Assembly (NCBI GenBank): GCA_964649445.1
Contig: CAZYPS010000053.1
Span: 1-12,392 of the forward strand
DNA from: JAGXLP01 sp964649445
Lineage (GTDB): Bacteria > Bipolaricaulota > Bipolaricaulia > M55B111
Direction: 5' to 3'
Length of the DNA stretch: 12,392 bases
The notes under the pieces were generated by a model. That model was not told the DNA's origin. It saw nothing but the letters and a program-made list of their open reading frames with translations, and did not search any database. Position numbers and translations under genes: made by a program. Within the stretch, counting starts at the first letter, position 1, and each line of letters starts with the position of its first letter. Shown here in pieces: positions 7,081-12,392 of the stretch.

Positions 7081-7143
7081 AGTAATGCATTCGACAGATC
7101 AAAAGAGTGTCTCTTCTGGAGATATTTTCGCTCTACTACTTGA

Positions 7144-7183
7144 GTTATATACCAACTATTTCGCTTTCGGCCCCAATATAAAG
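7144..7183 (+). promoter_or_regulatory. Possible proximal promoter of the hydrogenase operon
   Basis: Two TATA-like boxes are present: GTTATATACC (about 7144-7153) and CAATATAAAGG (about 7175-7185), 120 and 90 bases before the start codon. Neither has a good -35 hexamer at the right distance, so they read better as archaeal TATA boxes. A choice between these and the more distant promoter at 6874-6903 cannot be made from sequence. Confidence 0.3.
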
Positions 7184-7230
7184 GTCAAGGAAATCAAAAT
7201 ATAGTCAATAAGTCATTGTAAAATGGGTCA

Positions 7231-7256
7231 ACCGATAAACTGAGCACGAGATCGGT
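7231..7256 (+). repeat. Inverted repeat just before the hydrogenase ribosome site
   Basis: ACCGAT (7231-7236) and ATCGGT (7251-7256) form a six-base-pair dyad with a 14-base spacer, ending four bases before the GGAGGTG ribosome site. It could be an operator or a 5' leader hairpin controlling the operon. Confidence 0.35.
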
Positions 7257-7273
7257 CCAGGGAGGTGCCTACC

Positions 7274-8137
7274 TTGGCTAAGCAAACGGAGGTTCATCCC
7301 GTCATCTGGCTCCAGGGTGCAGCCTGTACGGGGTGCGCGATTTCTTTGATGAACTCTCCTTATCCTAAGTTGAAGAACCTGTTGCTTGACGAACTCGTTC
7401 CGGGAGAGTCGTTGGGGTTGAAGTTTATGGCGACGCTTATGGGCGGAACCGGAGAGCTCGCCCTGGAAGTGCTTGAGAGGACCAAAACAGAAAAGAAGTT
7501 CGTTCTAGTCGTTGATGGAGCGGTGCCAACCGGGGAAGAAGGAAGGTTCTGCACTGTCGGAGAGGAAACGTTCGCTGATCAGGTCGTTAGGCTGGCCCAG
7601 GCTTCCCTTATAGTAGTAAACATCGGGACCTGCTCTTCTTACGGAGGAATCCCGTCAGGACACCCGAACCTTACCGATTGTATATCGGTATCTGAACAAT
7701 TGAACAAGCGAGGAATAAGCACTCCCACGGTCAACGTCCCAGGCTGCCCTCCCGAGTCAAGCTGGTTCGTTGACACGCTTGCAAGAATTATTATTTCTGG
7801 AGTACCTTCAGCGGAAGAACTGGACGAGGTCGGAAGGCTTAAGGAGGTATACGGGACGTTGATCCACGATAATTGCCCCCGCCGAGGCGACTTTACCACG
7901 GGTAAATACGCTCGAACCATCGGAGAAGAAGGTTGCCTGGTAGAACTCGGATGTAAAGGTCCATATACAAACAGTCCCTGTCCCGATAGGGGCTGGCACG
8001 AGGGATTAAACTGGCCCATAAAGAACAATCACCCCTGCATGGGCTGTACCGAGCCTGGTTTTCCCGATTTGATGAGCCCATTTTACCAAAAATTTGGAAT
8101 GGAGGAATCCGAAGAGATGTACAGGAGGTTAAAGTGA
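7274..8137 (+). CDS. [NiFe] hydrogenase small subunit, group 1-like, no Tat signal
   Basis: The electron-transfer subunit, 287 residues from the TTG at 7274. All three iron-sulfur sites are present (TTG numbering): proximal [4Fe-4S] Cys18 and Cys21 (AACTGC), Cys120 (GTCSSYGG) and Cys158 (PGCPP); distal His198, Cys201, Cys221 and Cys227; medial Cys236, Cys255 and Cys258 with Pro in NWP, the pattern of a [3Fe-4S] cluster as in group 1 uptake enzymes. The protein begins only about a dozen residues before the first cluster motif, so it lacks the twin-arginine signal of exported group 1 small subunits and should be cytoplasmic. There is no C-terminal membrane anchor. GGAGGTG (7261-7267) is six bases before the TTG and overlaps an in-frame GTG at 7265, which is why TTG is preferred. 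The stop overlaps the next start as GTGA. Confidence 0.93.
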   Translation: MAKQTEVHPVIWLQGAACTGCAISLMNSPYPKLKNLLLDELVPGESLGLKFMATLMGGTGELALEVLERTKTEKKFVLVVDGAVPTGEEGRFCTVGEETFADQVVRLAQASLIVVNIGTCSSYGGIPSGHPNLTDCISVSEQLNKRGISTPTVNVPGCPPESSWFVDTLARIIISGVPSAEELDEVGRLKEVYGTLIHDNCPRRGDFTTGKYARTIGEEGCLVELGCKGPYTNSPCPDRGWHEGLNWPIKNNHPCMGCTEPGFPDLMSPFYQKFGMEESEEMYRRLK

Positions 8138-9648
8138 AACGGGTATCCATTGATCCAATTACTCGAATTGAAGGACACCTGAAGATCGAACTCGACATAG
8201 ACTCGGATCGGGTCAAATCGGCCAGAAGCAGCGGTACGTTGTTCAGGGGGCTCGAGGAGATGCTCCGTGGCAGAGATCCTCGTGACGCTCAAAGGGTTAC
8301 CCAGCGGGTTTGCGGCGTATGTCCGGCAGCACACGCGATAGCTTCCGCCCAGGCTCTTGATGATGCGTGCGGAATTCAGGAACAGGTTCCTCTAAACGGA
8401 AGGTTGGAAAGAAATTTGATGCTAGGAGGAAACTTTATCCACTCACACGTCTTACATTTCTATCATTTGTCAGCGCTTGATTACCTGAACCCGCACGACT
8501 TAGAAAACTTACAGCTGGAAAACGTTAAGCTTCGAGACCTGCAGTCTTACCTGAAAACATCGGATGGAGCCCCTTTTACGCCGGAGTATTCTGGAGATTA
8601 TAGACTGGGAAACGAGATAAGTGCCGCGCTGGCTGGAGATTATCTAGATGCCCTGGAAGTAAGGAAGAAAGCCCATCAGATGGTATCAATTTTTGGTGGT
8701 AAGATGCCCCACAACATGGGGACCATAGCGGGAGGAGCGACTAGAAGGCCGGATATTGACTCTGTAACGAAGTTTACCTCGAGACTGGAAGAGATAAAAG
8801 AATTCGTCGAAGATAGATACGTTCCGGGAGTTATAGAAGTTGCGAAAACCTATGAAGACTACTTTGAAATAGGGAAGGGGGTTTCTAACTTCTTAGAATA
8901 CGGAGGGTTTTATCTAAAGCGGTTCGAAGAATCTCACCACAGCACTTCAAAAGGACTACAAGGTGGAGTGATGGGCGATGGCGGACGTTCAGTTCGAGAA
9001 GTCGACCTGGATCTAATAACGGAGGCGATTGAACACTCCTGGTATGGTGTTGAGGCCAGGGGACATCCCACAAAGACGAAAAGCGTACCTGATGTAGATA
9101 AGGAAGGCGGATATTCCTGGGTAAAAGCGCCGAGGTACAAAGGTAAGCCTCACGAAGTCGGTCCAGCCGCCAGAATGAAGATTAATTATTTGAAGGACAA
9201 TGATCTGGTGAAACGCGAATTGGGAGATGCAATGAAAGAGGCCGGTATAGAACTGGATCAGCTTAGCTCGGTGATGGGTCGTCACCTCTGTAGAGCCGTG
9301 GAGAGCAAATGTATTGTGAGTTTGATGGAGGACTGGGTGGAAGATCTGGAACCCGGTGAACCTGGCTGTACCCAGTATGAAGTACCCGAGAATGGTAAAG
9401 GGGTTGGCCTTACAAGCGCTCCTCGAGGAACACTCGGACACTGGATAGAGATAGAGAGCGGACAGATCAGCAACTACCAGCTCGTGGTCCCGACTACGTG
9501 GAATGCTTCCCCCCGGGACGAACAGGGGACTCCCGGTCCTATGGAACAGGCACTGATGGGGACAAAAATCGACGATCCGGATAACCCTCTGGAAGCCGCA
9601 AGGATTGTTCGGTCGTTCGATCCGTGTATGGCATGTGCAGTTCACTAG
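8134..9648 (+). CDS. [NiFe] hydrogenase large subunit, group 1-like, without C-terminal extension
   Basis: The catalytic subunit, 504 residues, splitting H2 at a Ni-Fe(CN)2CO centre. The N-terminal motif is SIDPITRIEGHL, L1 is RVCGVCPAAH with Cys60 and Cys63, and L2 is SFDPCMACAVH with Cys498 and Cys501; these four Cys hold Ni and Fe. Middle motifs HNMGTIAGG, KAPRYKGKPHEVGPAARM, GTLGHWIEI and VVPTTWNASPRD match group 1 enzymes. The stop codon comes directly after the His of L2. Most group 1 precursors continue with a 15-20 residue tail that a dedicated protease removes after Ni insertion; this one would be born mature, as in H2-sensing HupV/HoxC. The start GTG overlaps the small-subunit stop and is preceded by AGGAGGT. 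No hyp or protease gene is in the window. Confidence 0.95.
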   Translation: MKRVSIDPITRIEGHLKIELDIDSDRVKSARSSGTLFRGLEEMLRGRDPRDAQRVTQRVCGVCPAAHAIASAQALDDACGIQEQVPLNGRLERNLMLGGNFIHSHVLHFYHLSALDYLNPHDLENLQLENVKLRDLQSYLKTSDGAPFTPEYSGDYRLGNEISAALAGDYLDALEVRKKAHQMVSIFGGKMPHNMGTIAGGATRRPDIDSVTKFTSRLEEIKEFVEDRYVPGVIEVAKTYEDYFEIGKGVSNFLEYGGFYLKRFEESHHSTSKGLQGGVMGDGGRSVREVDLDLITEAIEHSWYGVEARGHPTKTKSVPDVDKEGGYSWVKAPRYKGKPHEVGPAARMKINYLKDNDLVKRELGDAMKEAGIELDQLSSVMGRHLCRAVESKCIVSLMEDWVEDLEPGEPGCTQYEVPENGKGVGLTSAPRGTLGHWIEIESGQISNYQLVVPTTWNASPRDEQGTPGPMEQALMGTKIDDPDNPLEAARIVRSFDPCMACAVH

Positions 9649-9661
9649 TTTGGTTATTACC

Positions 9662-9678
9662 CCTCCGAGAAGAGGAGG
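9662..9678 (+). promoter_or_regulatory. Hairpin that can mask the metV ribosome binding site
   Basis: CCTCC (9662-9666) and GGAGG (9674-9678) pair across a seven-base GAGAAGA loop. The second arm is the Shine-Dalgarno sequence of the MetV gene, whose ATG is at 9685. The fold would hide the ribosome site and could tune MetV output relative to the hydrogenase, or a ribosome ending the upstream gene 14 bases earlier could open it. Five GC-rich pairs are seen; the control role is inference. Confidence 0.4.
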
Positions 9679-9684
9679 AAAATT

Positions 9685-10377
9685 ATGATATATTCGGAAC
9701 AAAAACCCTGGAACGAAATTACTTCTTATTTAATCGAAGATGAAAGTCTGTTCGTCCTCGGGTGTGGCGGGTGTGCCGCGGCTTCGGGAAGTGGTGGAGA
9801 AGAACAGGTTGAAGAGCTAACACACAAGCTAACCCAGGGTGGATGGATAGTAACTGGTTCAAAAGTAATAGAGTTTCTCTGTAATAAAGGACTGGTTGGG
9901 ATAAGGCTCGCTCGAATATCGGATAAAATTGAGTGTGCTGACTCGATACTAGGTGCCTGTTGTGGGATCGGGATTCAAGCAGTTGGTAAGATAGTCGACA
10001 AGCAGGTTCACCCCGCCAATGACACGGTTTCAATGGGACATTTCCACGGTGCCTGGCCCTCGGAGGAGACCTGTGAGAGGTGTGGCGAGTGTCTTCTGGA
10101 GTACACGGGAGGGTTGTGTCCTCTCACGGTTTGCACTAAAGGTCTGCTAAACGGTGCCTGTGGAGGATCCCATGAAGGTGAGTGCGAGGTCGAACCCGGT
10201 CGTCCCTGCGGGTGGGATCTTATTTATAATAGGCTGAAGGATATAGATCGCCTGGATTTATTGACGACGTATAACGATCCAAAACCGAGAGAAAAGTACC
10301 GGAAGGAACCCGAGATGGACCAGAGGCATTCGCTCTTCTGGGCAATCGAGGCCGAGGAGGGAGAAGAAAGTGAGTAA
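9685..10377 (+). CDS. metV: MetV-type methylenetetrahydrofolate reductase partner (MTHFR C-terminal domain)
   Basis: A 230-residue cysteine-rich protein of the MTHFR_C family, the partner of MetF in acetogens. The N-terminal half has GCGGC (Cys27, Cys30) and ACCGIGIQA (Cys92, Cys93). The C-terminal half has the hallmark cluster CERCGECLLEYTGGLCPLTV (Cys130, 133, 136, 145), then Cys150, LLNGACGG (Cys159), Cys167 and GRPCGWDLIYNRL (Cys175), which should bind iron-sulfur clusters. MetV passes electrons to the flavin of MetF. From memory, family members usually have a third Cys a few residues after the N-terminal CxxC; here that stretch is AAASGSGG. It is 36 bases after the hydrogenase large subunit and overlaps the metF start by 8 bases, so the four genes are one operon. 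An acidic C-terminal tail (EAEEGEESE) is present. Confidence 0.9.
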   Translation: MIYSEQKPWNEITSYLIEDESLFVLGCGGCAAASGSGGEEQVEELTHKLTQGGWIVTGSKVIEFLCNKGLVGIRLARISDKIECADSILGACCGIGIQAVGKIVDKQVHPANDTVSMGHFHGAWPSEETCERCGECLLEYTGGLCPLTVCTKGLLNGACGGSHEGECEVEPGRPCGWDLIYNRLKDIDRLDLLTTYNDPKPREKYRKEPEMDQRHSLFWAIEAEEGEESE

Positions 10378-11248
10378 GTTCCAGGATAAAGTACTGGAAA
10401 ACGAGTTTGTCGTGACCTGTGAAGCCGGTCCACCGAAAGGGACAGACATCGAAGAATTGCTCGAAGAGCTCGACGAGATCAGCAATCTAGTAGATGCTTT
10501 CAACGTCACTGATCAGCAGAGTTCTGTAATGAGGGTAGGGTCCCTCGCCGTCTCGCACAGAATTAAAGAAATGGGGCACGAGACAGTGTATCAGATTACG
10601 TGCAGGGACAGGAACCGAATTGCATTACAGTCCGACCTGCTGAGTGCCGACCTGCTGGGACTCGAGAACGTTCTGGCTCTGACGGGGGATTATACCACGC
10701 TGGGAGACCACCCTCACGCTAAACCGGTGTTTGATCTGGACTCTCCCCAATTACTGGCCGTAATCCGGGATTTAAATGACGGGGTGGACATGGAGGGAAA
10801 CGACCTAAAGGGCGCTACAAAACTCTTTCCGGGGGCGGCAGTAAATCCCGGTGCGGATCCAGTGGAGCCTCAGATCCACAAAGCCAAGATGAAGGCCAAT
10901 CTAGGGGCGAGATTTTTTCAGAGTCAGGCGGTATACGAACCTCGACTATTTAAAGAATTTATGGAAAAGTTGCAGGAAGCTGGAGTGGAGGCGCCGGTCC
11001 TTGTCGGGATATTACCCCTTAAGTCACCGGGTATGGCGAGATTCATGAACCAAAACATTGCCGGCGCTTACGTACCGGAAGAAGTAATCGATGAACTCGA
11101 CAGTTCTCCTGATACGGTGAAGAAAAGTTTAGAGATATGTTCCCGGGTAATTAAGGAAACCATAAAGTACTGTGAGGGTGTTCATCTTATGCCGATGGGC
11201 TGGGAGGAACATGTGCCCGAAATTATAAAGAAATCGGGTCTGGCGTGA
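10370..11248 (+). CDS. metF: Methylenetetrahydrofolate reductase MetF
   Basis: A 292-residue FAD/FMN-dependent TIM-barrel enzyme that interconverts methylene- and methyl-tetrahydrofolate (or a related pterin) in the methyl branch of the acetyl-CoA pathway. Seen motifs: TCEAGPPKG near the N-terminus (Glu18, the catalytic Glu position), YQITCRDRN (75-82), ALTGDYTTLGDH with Asp107 at the flavin-contacting position, FFQSQAVY, and LPLKSPGMARFMN. The length is that of the short MetF found with MetV, lacking the regulatory domain of eukaryotic enzymes. The start is GTG at 10370 inside the end of metV, with GAGGAGGGAGAAG upstream. The neighbour hydrogenase suggests H2 as electron source. An archaeal Mer (F420-dependent) alternative is excluded by the motifs. 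Confidence 0.93.
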   Translation: MSKFQDKVLENEFVVTCEAGPPKGTDIEELLEELDEISNLVDAFNVTDQQSSVMRVGSLAVSHRIKEMGHETVYQITCRDRNRIALQSDLLSADLLGLENVLALTGDYTTLGDHPHAKPVFDLDSPQLLAVIRDLNDGVDMEGNDLKGATKLFPGAAVNPGADPVEPQIHKAKMKANLGARFFQSQAVYEPRLFKEFMEKLQEAGVEAPVLVGILPLKSPGMARFMNQNIAGAYVPEEVIDELDSSPDTVKKSLEICSRVIKETIKYCEGVHLMPMGWEEHVPEIIKKSGLA

Positions 11249-11378
11249 ATGATCGTCTGGAGTAGCTGGGTAAAGTATTATAGTTGGTTCCGAACTCGGA
11301 AAAATTTCTAGCCTGCTGCAAGAAGGAGTTGATCGGAAAGCTCTGAAGTCGTTTAATCATGGAGTGATAAAAATATCC
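11249..11378 (+). other. Spacer after metF
   Basis: About 130 bases, rich in short AT runs, with no strong hairpin plus T-run. A GGAGTGAT at 11361-11368 serves the next gene. TATTATAGTTG around 11276-11286 could be a promoter element, or the next gene may be read through from the operon. Confidence 0.3.
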
Positions 11379-11825
11379 ATGCTAAGAAAACCAATTGAAA
11401 GAAGTAGGTTGAGCCGGACTTACAGGGCGATTTCCCGAGACCAGCTCGAATCCATTTTGAATAAGAATCTGCCCGAACACGAAACGTTATGGCTTGACAG
11501 GAAATACAATGTACCCGATCTGGAGCCTCTGAAACAAGCACTCTCTTCCTCCGTGCTTAGCGAGACCAAGCACAAAACTCACGACTACAACTGCGACAAT
11601 TTCTCAGTTTACCTTCATAGCGTACTTTCGCTCGAATATGGTTGTAATGGCTGCGGTATAGTAATAAGCCTCAAATCGGGACAAGTTTTTAACATAATGA
11701 TCGCCAGGGATCACGGTGACAGTAAGGTCTACGAGTACAGGCCAAAGAAAGATGCTCTAACCAAGGTAAAGGAAACGAACGACCCGGTTACGCAATCAAG
11801 GGGCAGACCATTCTTATTTAGCTAG
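11379..11825 (+). CDS. Protein of unknown function with a CDNF motif
   Basis: 148 residues from the ATG at 11379; the frame also opens at a GTG at 11364. The start is chosen because GGAGTGAT (11361-11368) overlaps the GTG and is well placed for the ATG. The N-terminal 30 residues are basic. The most distinctive part is DYNCDNFSVYLHSVLSLEYG (70-88), then CNGCGIVISLKSGQVFNIMI and SKVYEYRPKKD. Faintly, this recalls papain/transglutaminase-like domains of the lectin MOA-related kind, in which a D-C-D-x-F motif is followed by H-A-F-N and Y-E-P-Q. If so, the catalytic His position is filled by Gln-Val, pointing to an inactive form; confidence in that family is low. No signal peptide or membrane segment is seen. 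It is convergent with the Hfq-like gene. Confidence 0.7.
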   Translation: MLRKPIERSRLSRTYRAISRDQLESILNKNLPEHETLWLDRKYNVPDLEPLKQALSSSVLSETKHKTHDYNCDNFSVYLHSVLSLEYGCNGCGIVISLKSGQVFNIMIARDHGDSKVYEYRPKKDALTKVKETNDPVTQSRGRPFLFS

Positions 11826-11844
11826 TTCGCCAATATCTGTTTCT

Positions 11845-11864
11845 ATTTAGGGGAAAACCTAAAT
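11845..11864 (+). terminator. Hairpin between convergent genes
   Basis: ATTTAGG and CCTAAAT form a seven-base-pair stem with the loop GGAAAA, 20 bases after the stop of the upstream gene and followed by ATTTTCT. It could end the plus-strand transcript. It overlaps the last codons of the minus-strand gene, and has no T-run on that strand. Confidence 0.45.
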
Positions 11865-12104
11865 ATTTTCTATGGTTGCTTTATATTTATCGTCCCCTTC
11901 CAGGTGTTTGTAGTAGCAAAGTAGTGATTTTTTAGATATAGTACAGTTTCTCCGGGCCCCTTCGATCGAACCCTTCACGTTTATAAACCCCTCGTCCTGC
12001 CAGTTTACGACCCCGGTAAGCATCATGCCGTTCTCCAGAATAAAGTTTAGTGAATCCCCGGAGTCGATATAGCGATCCAGCTCTGCTTCGTGTCCGGTTT
12101 CCAT
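11859..12104 (-). CDS. Small Sm-fold protein, Hfq-like
   Basis: An 81-residue protein with an Sm-like pattern. The Sm1 part is SLNFILENGMMLTGVVNWQDEGFINVKG (about 18-45): strand, turn with ENG, G, and a buried Asp-x-G-hydrophobic strand. The Sm2 part is NCTISKKSLLCYYKH (53-67), where bacterial Hfq has a YKHAIST-type strand. The short N-terminal helix METGHEAELDRYIDSGD fits as well. Hfq proteins form hexameric rings that bind RNA; here the RNA-contacting Lys-His pair of Sm2 is altered, so the identity is likely for the fold but uncertain for the function. An AAGGAGGTGG site lies six bases before the ATG. It follows the CooS gene by 39 bases on the same strand and is probably cotranscribed. Confidence 0.6.
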   Translation of the reverse strand: METGHEAELDRYIDSGDSLNFILENGMMLTGVVNWQDEGFINVKGSIEGARRNCTISKKSLLCYYKHLEGDDKYKATIENI

Positions 12105-12143
12105 ACCCTGCCACCTCCTTTTATTATTTGTAGGCCAGCCTGT

Positions 12144-12392
12144 TTAACTGGTTTTGGCATACATCTGTTGCTTTAAACTGAGTTCCTCTCTCTTAGATTT
12201 TATGTGTTCTATCATCAACTGAGCCGCCTCTCTCGGGTCTTCTTCGAAAGCGAACTTTCCTCCAACCAGGTCCTCGATACCATCTGTCAGGTAATCCATT
12301 ACGTTCTCCGACCCTGTTACGGGAAATGGTTCGTTTAGGACCGTGTACACTCCGGAAGCCACAAAATAGAAACCAATCGAGACTGCCTTTTC
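12144..12392 (-). CDS. cooS: Carbon monoxide dehydrogenase catalytic subunit CooS, C-terminal part
   Basis: The frame enters from the right edge with no stop, giving 82 residues of a C-terminus. It begins EKAVSIGFYFVASGVYTVLN, then PFPVTGSENVMDYLTDGIED, then VGGKFAFEEDPREAAQLMIE and an end HIKSKREELSL. This is the end of the Ni-Fe-S CO dehydrogenase CooS family (GSENV...LT-G...GGKFAFE-DP--AA-LMIEHI--KR--L). CooS interconverts CO2 and CO, feeding the carbonyl branch of the acetyl-CoA pathway. None of the metal-binding Cys lies in this part, so activity cannot be judged. An internal GTG at 12362 is not a start. The gene is on the strand opposite to the hydrogenase-MetVF operon, 1 kb away, but acts in the same pathway. 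Confidence 0.82.
   Translation of the reverse strand, partial: EKAVSIGFYFVASGVYTVLNEPFPVTGSENVMDYLTDGIEDLVGGKFAFEEDPREAAQLMIEHIKSKREELSLKQQMYAKTS

Noticed and set aside
7265..7273. GTG at 7265 as start of the hydrogenase small subunit
   Set aside because: The GTG is part of the GGAGGTG ribosome site itself, which is ideally spaced for the TTG at 7274.
9013..9702. A 229-codon minus-strand frame opposite the hydrogenase large subunit
   Set aside because: Antisense shadow of a highly conserved gene; the translation has no family features.
11932..12114. A 60-residue minus-strand frame overlapping the Hfq-like gene
   Set aside because: Arg/Gly-rich shadow of the Hfq-like gene, which has the strong ribosome site and a foldable Sm pattern.
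12144..12362. A complete 72-residue gene starting at GTG 12362
   Set aside because: The frame is open to the right edge, and the upstream residues continue the CooS pattern (EKAVSIGFYF).
1..12392. CRISPR array, tRNA, rRNA, insertion sequence or prophage
   Set aside because: No regularly spaced repeats, cloverleaf, rRNA motifs, transposase or terminal inverted repeats were seen on either strand.

Overview
The window is 12.4 kb of coding-dense, medium-GC DNA from an anaerobic prokaryote with Wood-Ljungdahl (acetyl-CoA pathway) chemistry. The metabolic core is a tight plus-strand operon at about 7274-11248: small and large subunits of a group 1-like [NiFe] hydrogenase, then MetV and MetF of methylene-tetrahydrofolate reductase. 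At the right edge, on the minus strand, lies the C-terminal end of a protein that reads as carbon monoxide dehydrogenase CooS, followed by a small Hfq/Sm-like gene.

The domain of life cannot be settled from this stretch. Several features look bacterial: sigma70-like promoters with 17-18 base spacing at 6377-6405 and 6874-6903, a canonical hairpin-plus-T-run terminator after the cold shock gene, strong Shine-Dalgarno sites and a Sec-type signal peptide. Others fit archaea: TATA-like boxes ahead of several genes, and a membrane protein and methyltransferase that recall haloarchaeal ones from memory. Starts are often GTG or TTG. Several proteins are acid-rich, most clearly the cold shock protein, which hints at a saline habitat. 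An MSBL1-like euryarchaeon or a Bipolaricaulota/KB1-like bacterium would both fit; this is inference.

Layout. 1-861 (minus): a SHOCT-domain membrane peptide followed by a PepSY-like membrane-anchored protein that runs off the left edge. 953-1597 (minus): a UbiE-type SAM methyltransferase. 1598-2164: no gene, a few short inverted repeats. 2165-3430 (minus): an exported protein made almost wholly of TPR repeats. 3662-5374 (plus): an alpha/beta hydrolase and a polytopic membrane protein. 5415-6191 (minus): a nitroreductase. 6579-6779 (plus): a cold shock protein with a long leader and a strong terminator. 6850-7273: a non-coding region rich in inverted repeats, two of which compete for the same strand. 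7274-11248 (plus): the hydrogenase-MetVF operon. 11379-11825 (plus): a protein of unknown function. 11859-12392 (minus): Hfq-like protein and CooS.

How the genes may work together. Hydrogenase, MetV and MetF are translationally linked (stop/start overlaps of 4 and 8 bases, and one 36-base gap). No ferredoxin-, NAD(P)- or F420-binding subunit lies between them. The simplest reading is a soluble complex that passes electrons from H2 along the small-subunit iron-sulfur chain to MetV/MetF to reduce methylene- to methyl-tetrahydrofolate. The large subunit ends exactly at the last Ni-binding motif, so it would need no C-terminal proteolysis. With CooS nearby, the methyl group would be used for acetyl-CoA formation, or the route could run in reverse.
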